DNA of 64,000 nt from Acinetobacter tibetensis (GCF_023824315.1 NZ_CP098732.1:930001-994000); one strand, 5' to 3'; counted from the stretch's first letter, positions 18,059-30,276 are shown. The notes: generated from the sequence alone by a model not told the origin. Numbers and translations: made by a program.

Positions 18059-18211
18059 TTAATGTTCAGGCGTTGGGTATGGTGTGTGAGCTTTATCTGA
18101 CTTTACCGCATTAGATGTGGGTGGTGTAGGTTTTTGCTGTTCATTGGCAATATAGAGATAAACAGCAGAAGGAGAAAGAATGAGTAAAACCAGTAATATT
18201 TTCTTTAACAT
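18059..18211 (-). CDS. Small exported or membrane protein, hypothetical
   Basis: A 50-codon frame between two tRNA-Glu genes. It starts MLKKILLVLLILSPSAVYLY, a positively charged start plus hydrophobic run like a signal peptide or single membrane anchor, followed by a Pro/Thr/Lys-rich tail (QQKPTPPTSNAVKSDK). Composition and codon use look protein-like, but there is no strong Shine-Dalgarno. I know no family for it. Confidence 0.5.
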   Translation of the reverse strand: MLKKILLVLLILSPSAVYLYIANEQQKPTPPTSNAVKSDKAHTPYPTPEH

Positions 18212-18308
18212 GGGTCAATCGGGAAAAATAAAGACAACAGTATAAACAATGCTTAAGAATAGAATGAGATGGAAATTTTAAAATTAAAGTTTTGCGAGTG
18301 CAAATAGA

Positions 18309-18384
18309 TGGCGTCCCTACGGGGATTCGAACCCCGGTTACCGCCGTGAAAGGGCGATGTCCTAGGCCTCTAGACGATAGGGAC
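18309..18384 (-). tRNA. tRNA-Glu (anticodon UUC), copy 4
   Basis: 76 nt, identical to the other three copies, with anticodon TTC and encoded CCA. It is 20 bases downstream of the ribonuclease T gene on the same strand. RNase T trims tRNA 3' ends, although this neighbourhood may be chance. Confidence 0.97.
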
Positions 18385-18404
18385 GTTTAGAAGATGGCGG
18401 TATC

Positions 18405-19064
18405 TTATTGATCCGCCACCATGGTGTCAAGTAGGTGTGGGGACAGTTTGTTCAAAATATAGCAAAACAGTTCAGCAGTCTTTCGAGTGTCATACAAAGC
18501 CGAGTGTGCCTCTTTGCCATCGAACTCAATTCCAGCTTGAATACATGACTTGGCAAGTACCGTTTGACCAAAGGTAATGGCACTTAAAGTCACTGTATCA
18601 AACACAGAGAAGCTGTGAAATGGATTTTGATTTTTAGTGCCAGTACGCGCAATCGCAGCCTGAACAAAACCTAAATCAAAGTGCGCATTGTGACCGACCA
18701 AAATCGCGTGAGTACAATTTTGTTGGCGACGAACGTCATTCACGGCTTTAAAAATACGTTTTAGTGCTGATTTTTCATCTTCTGCCATTGCAACACGCAT
18801 AGGATTAAATGGATCAATGCCAATAAAATCTAATGAGCGTCGATCCAGATTGGCACCTGCAAATGGATTGATGTGTGCATGATGGGCTTCACCTGGAACG
18901 AATTGGCCTTCAGCATTATAAATAATTGGAATCGCAGCTATTTCTAGCAGCGCGTCAGTTTGCGAATTAAAACCTGCAGTTTCGACGTCGACTACCACAG
19001 GTAAGAATCCACGGAAACGCTGACCAATTACTGGTAGAGTTTCATTTGTCACACTTTTCTCCAC
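18405..19064 (-). CDS. rnt: Ribonuclease T
   Basis: 219 residues of DEDD 3'-5' exonuclease. The motifs are visible: [10 protein letters not shown] (Exo I, Asp and Glu) near residue 25, [10 protein letters not shown] (Exo II) near 125, and [14 protein letters not shown] (Exo III, His/Asp) near 185. RNase T removes the last bases from tRNA and other stable RNA precursors. The gene start overlaps the end of pyrC by 16 bases, so the two are cotranscribed. Confidence 0.95.
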   Translation of the reverse strand: MEKSVTNETLPVIGQRFRGFLPVVVDVETAGFNSQTDALLEIAAIPIIYNAEGQFVPGEAHHAHINPFAGANLDRRSLDFIGIDPFNPMRVAMAEDEKSALKRIFKAVNDVRRQQNCTHAILVGHNAHFDLGFVQAAIARTGTKNQNPFHSFSVFDTVTLSAITFGQTVLAKSCIQAGIEFDGKEAHSALYDTRKTAELFCYILNKLSPHLLDTMVADQ

Positions 19065-20083
19065 TGGATGGTTTTACCTGCATAAAGCGGGATAATCTTG
19101 TCACCATCTAAATAATCAAAACTTTCAGGAATGACTTGCTCTTCTTTAACCAGTGTAATGGTTTCAGTATTACGCGGAAGACCATAAAAGTCTGCACCAA
19201 AAAGACTGGCAAAGCCTTCCAGGCGTTCGAGTTTGTTTACTTGGTCAAAAGCTTGAGCATACAGTTCTATTGCTGTTGGTGCGCTATAGCAACCCGCACA
19301 ACCACAGGCATTTTCTTTGGCATTTTTTGAGTGTGGTGCACTGTCTGTGCCTAAGAAAAATTTAGGATTGCCACTGGTTGCCACTTCCAACAGGGTTTGT
19401 TGATGTGTTTGGCGCTTTAAAATTGGCAAGCAGTAGAAATGAGGCTTAATCCCGCCCACCAACATGTCGTTACGGTTGAACAATAAATGTTGAGGCGTAA
19501 TTGTTGCAGCAACATTACGGTCTTGTTCTAACACAAAATGCGCAGCTTCGCTGGTAGTAATGTGCTCAAGTACCAATTTTAATTTCGGGAACTGTTTTAA
19601 TAGTGGTGCTAAAACTTCATCTAGGAAACGTTTTTCACGGTCAAAAATATCGACGTGATTATGTGTGACTTCACCGTGTAACAGTAATGGTACTTGATGT
19701 TCTTCAAGTTGCTCAATCACGGCGTACACTTTACGAATATCGCTTACGCCATTGTCCGAGTTGGTGGTTGCACCCGCAGGATAAAGCTTGATGGCATTAA
19801 CAAACTCAGAGTCTTTAATTTTTTTGACTTCGCTTGCAGGCGTGCTATCAGTAAAATACAGCACCATACGCGGGTCAAATGCGTTACCTTCAGGCACATG
19901 CGCCATAATTCGCTCACGATAAGCAAGCGCTTCTTCCACAGTTTTTACGGGTGGAACAAGGTTTGGCATACAAATCGCACGCTTAAATTGCTTAGCTAAA
20001 TCTGGAACAGTGCGTTTCAGGGCAAGGCCGTCACGTAAGTGGGCATGCCAATCGTCTGGCTGCAAAAGAGTAATCGTATTCAA
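19049..20083 (-). CDS. pyrC: Dihydroorotase
   Basis: 344 residues, class II dihydroorotase length. The metal-binding start [20 protein letters not shown] carries the HxH pair; [14 protein letters not shown] carries the carboxylated Lys; [16 protein letters not shown] and [11 protein letters not shown] supply further metal and substrate residues. It closes carbamoyl aspartate to dihydroorotate in pyrimidine synthesis. It overlaps rnt at its 3' end. No other pyr gene is in the window. Confidence 0.95.
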   Translation of the reverse strand: MNTITLLQPDDWHAHLRDGLALKRTVPDLAKQFKRAICMPNLVPPVKTVEEALAYRERIMAHVPEGNAFDPRMVLYFTDSTPASEVKKIKDSEFVNAIKLYPAGATTNSDNGVSDIRKVYAVIEQLEEHQVPLLLHGEVTHNHVDIFDREKRFLDEVLAPLLKQFPKLKLVLEHITTSEAAHFVLEQDRNVAATITPQHLLFNRNDMLVGGIKPHFYCLPILKRQTHQQTLLEVATSGNPKFFLGTDSAPHSKNAKENACGCAGCYSAPTAIELYAQAFDQVNKLERLEGFASLFGADFYGLPRNTETITLVKEEQVIPESFDYLDGDKIIPLYAGKTIQWRKV

Positions 20084-20291
20084 GGCGATTTCGGACTAAA
20101 AAATAAATCAGATGATAATCTATATCAGTCTGTAATGCTAAGCTGAATTACAGATAAATGGCTTAATTCTGGTAAATAAAAAAGGCTTTTTTATTGTTTT
20201 TGTGTGATTAAGAAATGTCAAAAGCAATCAGTTCTTTGATTGAGGCTATTTCATCTGCGAAGAATCAATACGGGCAGGGCGTGACTCATTA

Positions 20292-20328
20292 AAAGAAAAA
20301 ACCGCCAACTTAGGACGGTTTTTTCTTT
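20292..20328. terminator. Terminator between argG and pyrC
   Basis: AAAAGAAAAAACCG, a loop, then CGGTTTTTTCTTT: an A/T-flanked stem about 20 bases beyond the argG stop on the minus strand. It works in either orientation. Confidence 0.8.
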
Positions 20329-20349
20329 AGGTATTCAGCAATTGAAAAC

Positions 20350-21792
<1,443 letters not shown>

Positions 21793-21953
21793 TCATAACG
21801 CTTTAAAAATATTAAAGCTCATGTACATATCGATACTGCTGAAAAAATTCTGGATAAAATCGGTTTCTATATTGTGTGCTCAATTTTTGTCTTTCTAGAA
21901 GATGTTTGGGCTGTAAATTAATCAATAAAGGGGTTCGGTTAGTTTGGTTTTAA

Positions 21954-21968
21954 ATTGGTATTACCAAT
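21954..21968. promoter_or_regulatory. LldR-like operator 1
   Basis: ATTGGTATTACCAAT, a perfect 15-bp palindrome of the type TTGGTnnnACCAA bound by GntR/FadR-family regulators such as LldR and PdhR. It lies about 355 bases upstream of lldP. Confidence 0.65.
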
Positions 21969-22137
21969 ATTGTGTGATTTTTCCAATTTTTGCGTATTAA
22001 GCTAGGTTTGAGTGGGGTGATTATTTTTTATATTATTAGACTAAAGTCTAAAATTAGCTATATTTTCATAAAAAAATAAGTAAAAACAATAATGTGAATT
22101 TGATTGAAATATGATCGGGTTTGTAAAAGTTGAAAAT

Positions 22138-22152
22138 ATTGGTCATACCAAA
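22138..22152. promoter_or_regulatory. LldR-like operator 2
   Basis: ATTGGTCATACCAAA, with the TTGGT/ACCAA core intact. It is 170 bases upstream of lldP. Confidence 0.65.
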
Positions 22153-22241
22153 ATCAACTTTTAATTGAAGTTTTACTTCGTTTTAAATCAAAATAAGCCA
22201 AGTATAAGTCATTATTGGTTTGTTTCTCTTTACAGTTGCTT

Positions 22242-22260
22242 ATATTGGTCTGTCCAATAT
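22242..22260. promoter_or_regulatory. LldR-like operator 3
   Basis: ATATTGGTCTGTCCAATAT, an imperfect palindrome about 60 bases upstream of lldP. A half site (ACCAATA) follows near 22271. With site 2 it brackets the likely promoter, so looping or steric repression is possible. Confidence 0.6.
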
Positions 22261-22322
22261 GAGTAAAAGTACCAATAATATGCTCAAAATTAAATCTTAG
22301 TAAGCATTTCAAGGAGATGACA

Positions 22323-23984
22323 ATGCTTCAATGGCAGCAAATGTATGACCCTATGGGGAATATTTGGATTTCAAGTCTAATTGCACTGATTCCGATTATC
22401 TTTTTCTTTTTGGCGCTCGCGGTATTCCGTTTAAAAGGCAGTGTGGCAGGTACGATCACCGTTGTACTTGCACTTCTTGTTTCTTTATTTGCCTATAAGA
22501 TGCCTGTGCTGATGGCATTCGCATCGATGGCCTATGGTTTCCTCTACGGTTTATGGCCGATTGCATGGATCATTATTGGCGCTGTATTCCTGTATAAAAT
22601 TTCAGTGAAGACAGGCCAGTTCGACATCATTCGTTCTTCTATTCTTTCGATTACTGAAGATCAGCGTTTACAAATGCTGTTGGTGGGTTTTGCTTTTGGT
22701 ACCTTCTTAGAGGGTGCAGCAGGCTTTGGTGCACCTGTGGCGATTACCGCAGCACTATTAGTAGGTTTAGGCTTTAAACCTTTATATGCAGCAGGTCTGT
22801 GTTTAATCGTAAATACTGCACCTGTGGCTTTTGGTGCGATGGGTATTCCAATTATCGTTGCGGGACAAGTGTCTGGTGTCGATACGATGGAAATCAGTCA
22901 AATGGTGGGTCGTCAGCTACCATTTATGGTACCAATCGTGCTGTTCTGGATTATGGCGATTATGGATGGCTGGCGCGGTATTAAAGAAACATGGCCAGCG
23001 GTTATTGTGGGTGCAAGTAGCTTTGCAATTGCGCAATATTTAACCTCGAACTTTGTCGGGCCAGAATTGCCAGATATTACGGCTGCAATTGCATCCTTGG
23101 TTTCTTTAACAATTTTGTTTAAATACTGGCAGCCGAAGCATATTTTCCGTTTTGCAGATCAAGACGCAAATATGAATGAAGATGTTGCAGCACAAAAACA
23201 GAAAAAATATAGCGTTGGCCAAATTGCTAAAGCATGGTCTCCATTCGCGATTTTAACTGTGATGGTAACGATCTGGAGTGTGAAACCGTTTAAGGATTTA
23301 TTTGCCAAAGACGGTGCATTGCATGATCTCGTGATTTCAATCAAAGTGCCATTTTTGCATCAAATGATTCAAAAAATGCCACCTGTAGTTGCTGAAATTA
23401 AAGACTATGACGCGATTTACAAGTTTGATTGGATCTCGGCAACAGGAACTGCGATTTTTATTGCAGCATTGATCACCATTGCCTATTTGAAGATGAAACC
23501 GAAAGATGCTGTGGTGACTTTTGGTGAAACCCTGAATGAGTTGAAAGTACCAATTTATTCAATTGGTATGGTGTTGTCTTTTGCTTTTATCGCAAACTAT
23601 TCAGGTATGTCTTCGACCTTGGCTTTGGCTCTTGCACATACGGGTTCGGCATTTACGTTCTTCTCACCTTTCTTGGGTTGGTTGGGTGTATTCCTCACAG
23701 GTTCAGATACCTCTGCCAATGCACTATTTTCAGCACTTCAAGCCACTACAGCTCAGCAAATTGGGGTGCCAGAAGTTTTACTGGTGGCAGCAAATACCAG
23801 TGGTGGTGTGACTGGTAAGATGATTTCACCGCAATCAATTGCGATTGCGTGTGCAGCGGTAGGACTTGTTGGTAAAGAGTCTGATTTATTCCGTTTTACC
23901 TTAAAACACAGTATAACGTTCACAATTATGATGGGTATTATGATCACCCTACAAGCTTATGTGTTCCCATGGATGATTCCATAA
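22323..23984 (+). CDS. lldP: L-lactate permease
   Basis: 553 residues with about twelve or more membrane helices. The core [20 protein letters not shown] (near residue 120) and [15 protein letters not shown] (near 465) are signatures of the LctP lactate permease family. It imports lactate with protons. The frame is open from an ATG at 22317, but the AAGGAG at 22311-22316 fits only the ATG at 22323. It is first in an operon with lldR and lldD and is probably repressed by LldR when lactate is absent. Confidence 0.94.
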   Translation: MLQWQQMYDPMGNIWISSLIALIPIIFFFLALAVFRLKGSVAGTITVVLALLVSLFAYKMPVLMAFASMAYGFLYGLWPIAWIIIGAVFLYKISVKTGQFDIIRSSILSITEDQRLQMLLVGFAFGTFLEGAAGFGAPVAITAALLVGLGFKPLYAAGLCLIVNTAPVAFGAMGIPIIVAGQVSGVDTMEISQMVGRQLPFMVPIVLFWIMAIMDGWRGIKETWPAVIVGASSFAIAQYLTSNFVGPELPDITAAIASLVSLTILFKYWQPKHIFRFADQDANMNEDVAAQKQKKYSVGQIAKAWSPFAILTVMVTIWSVKPFKDLFAKDGALHDLVISIKVPFLHQMIQKMPPVVAEIKDYDAIYKFDWISATGTAIFIAALITIAYLKMKPKDAVVTFGETLNELKVPIYSIGMVLSFAFIANYSGMSSTLALALAHTGSAFTFFSPFLGWLGVFLTGSDTSANALFSALQATTAQQIGVPEVLLVAANTSGGVTGKMISPQSIAIACAAVGLVGKESDLFRFTLKHSITFTIMMGIMITLQAYVFPWMIP

Positions 23985-24016
23985 CACAAATTGTGTATCA
24001 ACGTTAAGGAAAGCAG

Positions 24017-24760
24017 ATGAAAGTCTCCGATAAAGCTGTACAAAGCCTGCGTGTATTGATTGAACAAAGCAATATGCAAGTTGGAGACCGTCTGCCTGCT
24101 GAAAGAAAACTGTGTGAACAGCTTCAAGTCTCTCGCTCTTCTTTAAGAGAGGCTATTTCGCAACTGACCAGCATGGGTATGTTGGTCAGCAAAGTGGGGG
24201 CGGGGACTTTTTTAAAACAATTACCAGCAACGTGGTCCAGTTATCAAATCGTACAACCGATCAGTAATTTGATGAGTGAAGATCCTGCTTATCGATTTGA
24301 TGTGCAAGAGGCGCGCATTATTTTAGAAGGCGGGACGACGTGGTATGCAGCACAACGCGCAACCAAAGAAGATTTGGTGAACATCCGATATCATTATGAT
24401 CAGATTAATCATTTTCAGGCTTTGGGAAATGACGACGAGGCGGCTCGTGCAGATGCAAAATTTCATTTGGCGATTGCTGAAGCGTCTCATAATTTGGTCT
24501 TGATTCAGATGATGCGTGGTCTGTTCGATTTGTTGCAGTTCAACGTCGCTTTGGGACGCCGAAAAGTCTATAGCGAAGCACACCGTTTTGATCAATTGCA
24601 TGATCAGCACTTTCAAGTCATGAATGCAATTGAACGTCGTGATCCAGAAGCTGCACGTAAAGCAGTCTGTGGACACATTGAGTTTGTAGTACAACAGGTG
24701 CGAATGATTGATGAAGAAGAAGCTCGTCGTCAGCGCGCCAGTCGATTAAACAGGATATAA
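24017..24760 (+). CDS. lldR: GntR-family regulator of lactate genes
   Basis: 247 residues. The N-terminal winged helix ([20 protein letters not shown], then [12 protein letters not shown]) is GntR-type; the C-terminal helical FCD domain (about residues 90-230) binds the ligand, with metal-type residues in [14 protein letters not shown]. It lies between the permease and the L-lactate dehydrogenase genes, as lldR does in E. coli, and the palindromes upstream of lldP are its likely operators. AAGGAAAG precedes the start; two bases separate it from lldD. Confidence 0.92.
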   Translation: MKVSDKAVQSLRVLIEQSNMQVGDRLPAERKLCEQLQVSRSSLREAISQLTSMGMLVSKVGAGTFLKQLPATWSSYQIVQPISNLMSEDPAYRFDVQEARIILEGGTTWYAAQRATKEDLVNIRYHYDQINHFQALGNDDEAARADAKFHLAIAEASHNLVLIQMMRGLFDLLQFNVALGRRKVYSEAHRFDQLHDQHFQVMNAIERRDPEAARKAVCGHIEFVVQQVRMIDEEEARRQRASRLNRI

Positions 24761-24762
24761 GC

Positions 24763-25917
24763 ATGATTATTTCTTCTGCCAATGACTACCGTGAAGCGGC
24801 ACGACGTCGTTTACCACCATTTTTATTCCATTACATTGATGGTGGTGCGTATGCAGAATATACCCTGAAGCGTAATGTAGAAGATTTATCAAAAATTGCT
24901 TTGCGCCAGCGTGTACTGAACGACATGTCGCAGTTAAGTTTAGAAACCAAACTGTTTGATGAAACTTTGTCGATGCCTGTTGCATTATCTCCTGTGGGTT
25001 TAACAGGCATGTATGCGCGTCGCGGTGAAGTTCAAGCTGCGGTTGCAGCAGATAAAAAGGGTATTCCATTTACGCTTTCTACCGTTTCAGTGTGTCCAAT
25101 TGAGGAAGTTGCGCCTGCGATTCAGCGTCCAATGTGGTTTCAGCTCTATGTGCTGCGTGACCGTGGTTTCATGAAAAATGCTTTGGAACGTGCTAAAGCG
25201 GCAGGCTGTTCAACCTTGGTATTTACCGTGGATATGCCTGTACCGGGTGCGCGTTACCGTGATGCCCACTCGGGTATGAGTGGTCCAAATGCAGCAATGC
25301 GTCGTTATATGCAGTCGTGTTTCCATCCACATTGGGCGTGGAATGTCGGCATGATGGGCCGTCCACATGACTTGGGTAATATTTCTAAATACTTAGGTAA
25401 GCCTACGGGTCTCGAAGATTACATTGGTTGGTTGGGTTCTAACTTCGATCCATCTATTTCATGGAAAGATCTAGAATGGATCCGTGAGTTCTGGGATGGC
25501 CCAATGGTCATTAAAGGAATTCTAGATCCTGAAGATGCCAAAGATGCAGTACGTTTCGGTGCAGATGGGATTGTGGTGTCAAACCATGGTGGTCGTCAGC
25601 TCGATGGTGTTTTATCTTCGGCACGTGCGCTTCCGCCAATTGCCGATGCAGTCAAGGGCGATATTAAAATCCTCGCAGATTCAGGTATTCGTAATGGTCT
25701 AGATGTTGTACGTATGCTGGCATTGGGTGCGGACACGTGTATGCTCGGTCGTGCCTTTGTTTATGCTCTAGGTGCAGCAGGCGGTGAAGGTGTTTCCAAT
25801 CTTTTAGAATTGATTGATAAAGAAATGCGTGTTGCCATGACCTTAACAGGGGCAAAAACCATTGCAGATATTACGTCTGACTGTTTGGTGAGGTTAGAGC
25901 GAGAATTGGCTGAGTGA
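24763..25917 (+). CDS. lldD: L-lactate dehydrogenase (quinone), FMN-dependent
   Basis: 384 residues, an FMN-binding TIM barrel of the alpha-hydroxyacid oxidase family. Markers are [16 protein letters not shown] near the start, [18 protein letters not shown] for flavin contacts, and the catalytic His in [12 protein letters not shown] near residue 275, with [20 protein letters not shown] at the end. It oxidises L-lactate to pyruvate and passes electrons to quinone at the inner membrane. Third gene of the lld operon. Confidence 0.95.
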   Translation: MIISSANDYREAARRRLPPFLFHYIDGGAYAEYTLKRNVEDLSKIALRQRVLNDMSQLSLETKLFDETLSMPVALSPVGLTGMYARRGEVQAAVAADKKGIPFTLSTVSVCPIEEVAPAIQRPMWFQLYVLRDRGFMKNALERAKAAGCSTLVFTVDMPVPGARYRDAHSGMSGPNAAMRRYMQSCFHPHWAWNVGMMGRPHDLGNISKYLGKPTGLEDYIGWLGSNFDPSISWKDLEWIREFWDGPMVIKGILDPEDAKDAVRFGADGIVVSNHGGRQLDGVLSSARALPPIADAVKGDIKILADSGIRNGLDVVRMLALGADTCMLGRAFVYALGAAGGEGVSNLLELIDKEMRVAMTLTGAKTIADITSDCLVRLERELAE

Positions 25918-26363
25918 TGATCTACCCGAACTCTTTTTTTTGATAAGAAGAAGTTCTCCCCTCTTTAATAAAGAGGGGTTAGGGGAGATTTTGAGAATTT
26001 ATAGATTCCAAAAAAATAGTTTCGCTTTTTTAGTTTTTCTCTAAGTATCTGTTAATCATATACATAAGAAATTCCAACAAGGCGAGTTTAGACGGAGTCT
26101 TATCATTAAAAAGCAACTACTTGCAGCTTAGCTGTTACTTTGGTTTTGCCCAAAGTAACCAAAGGCATTTGTCACCCGTTGAACTCGTTAAATAACAAAA
26201 TGAACTAATCTCTCGCAGAAACATAAGGTTCATATTTCAGTCTGCCTCAAACAGCAACGGATGACGTTTTCGTGTATCAAATGTTTTAGTTATTACGATA
26301 TTTTTAAAGCGCATTAAAAGAGCGGTGAGTAGCTCAAAATGACTTTAGAAAAGGATTAGAAAT
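25918..26363. other. Intergenic region with two dispersed palindromic elements
   Basis: Between lldD and dld. It holds a C/G-rich palindrome (CTCCCCTCTTTAATAAAGAGGGG near 25956-25978, then TTAGGGGAG), one of a family seen again at 50.5 and 51.6 kb. It also holds a perfect 10-bp stem GTTACTTTGG/CCAAAGTAAC at 26134-26159. No gene is visible. The palindromes could end lldD transcription. Confidence 0.6.
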
Positions 26364-28061
26364 ATGTTCATGCAATCAGTTGCACAGCAAACCATTCAAA
26401 AGCTCATCGCTATTGTCGGTAAACAACACGTTTTAACCGAAGATAAAGACACACGTTTATACCGACAAGGTCGTCGCTATGGTGCGGGAAAAGTGTTGGC
26501 TGTTGTCGCACCGGGTTCATTACTTGAACAATGGCAAGTCCTACAAGCTGCTGTTGATGCGGATTGTATTGTAATTATGCAAGCGGCCAATACAGGTTTG
26601 ACAGGTGGTTCAACCCCCTTTGGCGATAATTATGACCGCCCTGTGGTACTAATGAGCACGCGACGTTTGGCAGGCATTCAAATTATTCGTGATGGGCAGC
26701 AAGTGATTTGTCTGCCTGGAGCAACGTTAGATCGTTTGGAAAAAGAACTGGCGCCATTTAATCGTGAACCACATTCGGTGATTGGGTCTTCTTGTATTGG
26801 TGCATCTGTATTGGGTGGTGTGTGTAATAACTCAGGCGGTGCCTTGGTACGTCGTGGCCCTGCTTATACTGAGCTGGCACTTTATGCACGAGTCAATGAA
26901 TCGGGGCAACTGGAGCTGATTAACCATTTGGGGGTGGATTTAGGTACTACGCCTGAAGAAATCCTATCTCGTCTACAAAACCAGCAATATCAAATGCTTG
27001 ACGTGCAGCATAATCCAAGCTGTTGTGCATCTGACCAGCGTTATGCCCATGATGTCAAACAAGTGGATGAAGCGACCCCTGCACGATTTAATGCCGATCC
27101 ATCTCGCTTGTTTGAAGCATCTGGTTCAGCAGGAAAAATTTGTGTGTTTGCAGTTCGACTAGATACCTTCGAGAAGATTCCAAGTCAGGTGTTTTATGTG
27201 GGCACCAATGCACAGGATGATTTGACCGAAATTCGTCGTTTTTTACTGAAAGATTTACCGCGATTACCCATTGCAGGGGAATACATTCACCGCGTCGCAT
27301 ATGACATTGGTGCAGAATACGGTAAAGATACTTTTGTCTTTATTGAAAAATTTGGGACTGCCAAAGTGCCTGCTGCCTTTGCCATGAAGGACAAAGTTGA
27401 TGGTTATTTGGAAAAAGTAGGCTTGAAAGGATTATCCGATAAAGTTCTGCAATTGATCACCAAGTTTATGCCGAATCATTTACCAAAACGTATGAATGAA
27501 TTTCGTGATCTTTACGAACATCATCTGATTTTACGTATTGAAAATCAGGATGTGGAGCAAGTGAAACAGTTCCTGAGCGGCTATTTCGCTCAACGTACGA
27601 CAGGCAATTTTTTCCATTGTACGGATGAAGAAGGGCGAAAAGCCTTTTTACATCGCTTTGCTGTCGCGGGCGCTGCGATTCGTTATCGTGATACCCACCG
27701 CAGTGAAGTGGAAGATATTGTCGCGCTGGATATTGCTTTGCGTCGTAATGACCGTGAATGGGTAGAAACCTTGCCTAAAGAAATGGACGAGATGATCGTG
27801 CATAAACTGTATTACGGTCATTTCTTATGTCATGTGTTCCATCAAGACTACATCGTCAAAAAAGGCGTCGATCCTTTGGCGATGGAGCATCAAATGTGGC
27901 ATTTACTGGATGATCGTGGTGCTGAATATCCAGCGGAGCACAACGTTGGTCATTTATATGTGGCGAAACCTGCGTTAAAACAGCATTATCAAAAACTCGA
28001 CCCAACCAATAGTTTTAATGTGGGCATTGGACAGACTTCGAAGTTAAAATACTGGAAGTAA
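26364..28061 (+). CDS. dld: D-lactate dehydrogenase (quinone), FAD-dependent
   Basis: 565 residues, the length of membrane-associated Dld from E. coli. The FAD-binding region shows IVIMQAANTGLTGGSTPFGD near residue 75 and VIGSSCIGASVLGGVCNNSG near 140. The C-terminal half carries the membrane-binding domain typical of this enzyme (TGNFFHCTDEEGRKAFLHRF). It oxidises D-lactate to pyruvate and feeds the quinone pool. AAGGA lies upstream of the ATG. It completes the lactate locus but has its own 446-base leader, so it may have a separate promoter. Confidence 0.94.
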   Translation: MFMQSVAQQTIQKLIAIVGKQHVLTEDKDTRLYRQGRRYGAGKVLAVVAPGSLLEQWQVLQAAVDADCIVIMQAANTGLTGGSTPFGDNYDRPVVLMSTRRLAGIQIIRDGQQVICLPGATLDRLEKELAPFNREPHSVIGSSCIGASVLGGVCNNSGGALVRRGPAYTELALYARVNESGQLELINHLGVDLGTTPEEILSRLQNQQYQMLDVQHNPSCCASDQRYAHDVKQVDEATPARFNADPSRLFEASGSAGKICVFAVRLDTFEKIPSQVFYVGTNAQDDLTEIRRFLLKDLPRLPIAGEYIHRVAYDIGAEYGKDTFVFIEKFGTAKVPAAFAMKDKVDGYLEKVGLKGLSDKVLQLITKFMPNHLPKRMNEFRDLYEHHLILRIENQDVEQVKQFLSGYFAQRTTGNFFHCTDEEGRKAFLHRFAVAGAAIRYRDTHRSEVEDIVALDIALRRNDREWVETLPKEMDEMIVHKLYYGHFLCHVFHQDYIVKKGVDPLAMEHQMWHLLDDRGAEYPAEHNVGHLYVAKPALKQHYQKLDPTNSFNVGIGQTSKLKYWK

Positions 28062-28089
28062 ATACAACAGATGATTCATAAGTTGTGAT

Positions 28090-28133
28090 AAAAGTGTAGT
28101 CAACTCGTAATAGAATTTGGCTACACTTTTTTA
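28090..28133 (+). terminator. Terminator after dld
   Basis: AAAAGTGTAG, a longer loop, then CTACACTTTTTTA: a 10-bp stem and T run about 30 bases after the dld stop codon. Confidence 0.75.
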
Positions 28134-28242
28134 TTGGCTGATTATTTTGCGAATCAGTCTGCTAAAGCCATAAACAAAATAAAAAATCACGTTAAAGTAT
28201 TATGCAACAAGTTGCAAAGCAAATAAATTATAAGGATTCACC

Positions 28243-30276
28243 ATGACCACACCCTATGCAAATATTTTGAAACCCCTACATTTGGGTTTTACCACCATTA
28301 AAAACCGTGTGGTGATGGGCTCTATGCATACAGGTTTAGAAGACCGTTTTTATAATTATCCTAAACTGGCTGCCTATTTTGGCGAGCGCGCGAAAGGTGG
28401 GGTTGGGCTGATTATTACGGGTGGAATTTCGCCGAACCGTCAAGGTTGGCTACTTCCAGCAGGCGGTACCATGAATACTATGGGGGATATTGCGCCACAT
28501 CGTTTGGTGACCCATGCGGTGCATCAGCATGGGGCTAAAATTTTGATGCAGATTTTGCATTCAGGTCGTTATGGTTATCAACCTTTCGTGGTGTCTGCTA
28601 GCCCGATCAAGTCGCCAATTTCACCATTCAAACCACGTCAAATGAGCGAAAAGCAGATTTTGGCGACTATTCAAGATTATGCCCAAACATCACATCTTGC
28701 AAAATTGGCAGGTTATGATGGTATCGAAATTATGGGTTCTGAAGGTTATTTACTGAATCAGTTTTTAAGCCGTCATGTCAATCAACGACAAGATCGTTGG
28801 GGTGGTTCGATTGATAACCGTATGCGTTTTGCGGTTGAAATTGTCAAAGCAATCCGTCAGAAAGTGGGGGAGAAATTTATTATCTGTTTCCGCTTATCTA
28901 TGTTGGATTTGGTCCATGATGGCAACACCATGCAAGAAGTGATTACCGTTGCACAAGCTTTAGAAAAAGCAGGTATTACGTTATTAAATACAGGCATTGG
29001 TTGGCATGAAGCCCGTATTCCAACCATTGTGACTTCGGTGCCACGTGCAGCATTCGCTGACTATACCGCAGAAGTGAAAAAGCATGTGACAGTACCTGTG
29101 ATTGCCTCAAACCGAATTAATATGCCAGACACAGCGGAAGAAATATTGGCGCAAGGCAAAGCCGATATGGTGCAAATGGCACGTCCATTCTTGGCAGATC
29201 CTTATTGGGTCAATAAAACTGCGACTAATCGGGTAGATGAGATTAATACCTGTATTGCCTGTAATCAGGCGTGTTTGGATCATACCTTTAAAAATCAACG
29301 AGCAACTTGCTTGGTCAACCCACGTGCAGCATTTGAGACTGAATTGGTTTATGTCAAAACCGCTAAGCCTAAACGTGTCGCGGTTGTAGGTGGTGGTGTG
29401 GCAGGCATGTCGGCAGCGACAGTTGCGGCAGAACGTGGACATCAAGTGACATTGTTTGAAGCCAGTCATGAAGTAGGTGGACAATTTAATTTAGCTAAAG
29501 TGATTCCTGGCAAAGAAGAATTCCACGAAACGATTCGCTATTTTAAAGTGCAACTGGAAAAAACAGGGGTTGAGCTACGTTTAAATACCCAAGTCAGCCG
29601 TGAACAATTAGAACGAGAAGGTTTTGAAGAGGTCATTATTGCTACGGGAGTCGTGCCACGTGCCTTAAAGATTCAAGGTAGTGATACGCCGAATGTACTT
29701 TCTTATGCGGAAGTACTGCGTGGAGCAGCAGTCGGTCACCGTGTTGCCGTGATTGGCGCAGGGGGAATTGGTTTTGATGTGTCCGAATTTTTGTTGAAAC
29801 CACCACATCAGCCTCAGCCACAACCTTTGGCAGAATGGAAGCGAGAATGGGGCGTCGATCCTGAAGCGCACTATATGACAGAAGGTGGTTTACAGCGCGC
29901 AGAAGTTGAAGCGCCTGTACGTGAAATTTATTTATTACAACGTAAAACCACGCCGTTAGGCATTGGGCTGGGTAAGACTTCGGGTTGGGTGCATCGAGCC
30001 CAATTAAAAAAGCATGCGGTACGCATGTTACGTGGTGTGCAATATAAAGCGGTGACCAATGAAGGTTTATGGGTTGAAACCAATGGTCAGGATCAGTTAC
30101 TTCGAGTGGATACAATTGTGGTGTGTGCAGGACAAGAATCTGTGAAAGATTTAATGCCAAATGAAGGGCAAGCTACTTTAGCCAATTACCATATTATTGG
30201 TGGTGCAAAGCTTGCAGCAGAGCTTGATGCAAAGCGTGCAATCCGCGATGGTGCTGAAATTGCAGCCAAACTTTAA
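28243..30276 (+). CDS. fadH: FAD/FMN/Fe-S oxidoreductase, 2,4-dienoyl-CoA reductase (FadH) family
   Basis: 677 residues in three parts. Residues 1-330 are an Old Yellow Enzyme-type FMN barrel (NRVVMGSMHTGLEDR at the start; NQRQDRWGGSIDNRMRF near 185). A Fe4S4 cluster is supplied by Cys in CIACNQACLDH and TCLVNPRA near 345-370. FAD and NAD(P) domains follow (VAVVGGGVAGMSAA near 385; VAVIGAGGIGFDVSEF near 500). Family members remove double bonds of unsaturated fatty acyl-CoA during beta-oxidation. The length and order match FadH; a related trimethylamine-dehydrogenase-like role is possible. Confidence 0.85.
   Translation: MTTPYANILKPLHLGFTTIKNRVVMGSMHTGLEDRFYNYPKLAAYFGERAKGGVGLIITGGISPNRQGWLLPAGGTMNTMGDIAPHRLVTHAVHQHGAKILMQILHSGRYGYQPFVVSASPIKSPISPFKPRQMSEKQILATIQDYAQTSHLAKLAGYDGIEIMGSEGYLLNQFLSRHVNQRQDRWGGSIDNRMRFAVEIVKAIRQKVGEKFIICFRLSMLDLVHDGNTMQEVITVAQALEKAGITLLNTGIGWHEARIPTIVTSVPRAAFADYTAEVKKHVTVPVIASNRINMPDTAEEILAQGKADMVQMARPFLADPYWVNKTATNRVDEINTCIACNQACLDHTFKNQRATCLVNPRAAFETELVYVKTAKPKRVAVVGGGVAGMSAATVAAERGHQVTLFEASHEVGGQFNLAKVIPGKEEFHETIRYFKVQLEKTGVELRLNTQVSREQLEREGFEEVIIATGVVPRALKIQGSDTPNVLSYAEVLRGAAVGHRVAVIGAGGIGFDVSEFLLKPPHQPQPQPLAEWKREWGVDPEAHYMTEGGLQRAEVEAPVREIYLLQRKTTPLGIGLGKTSGWVHRAQLKKHAVRMLRGVQYKAVTNEGLWVETNGQDQLLRVDTIVVCAGQESVKDLMPNEGQATLANYHIIGGAKLAAELDAKRAIRDGAEIAAKL

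Noticed and set aside
29107..30160. Long antisense frames opposite the fadH-like gene
   Set aside because: They mirror codon bias of the real gene and show no family motifs.
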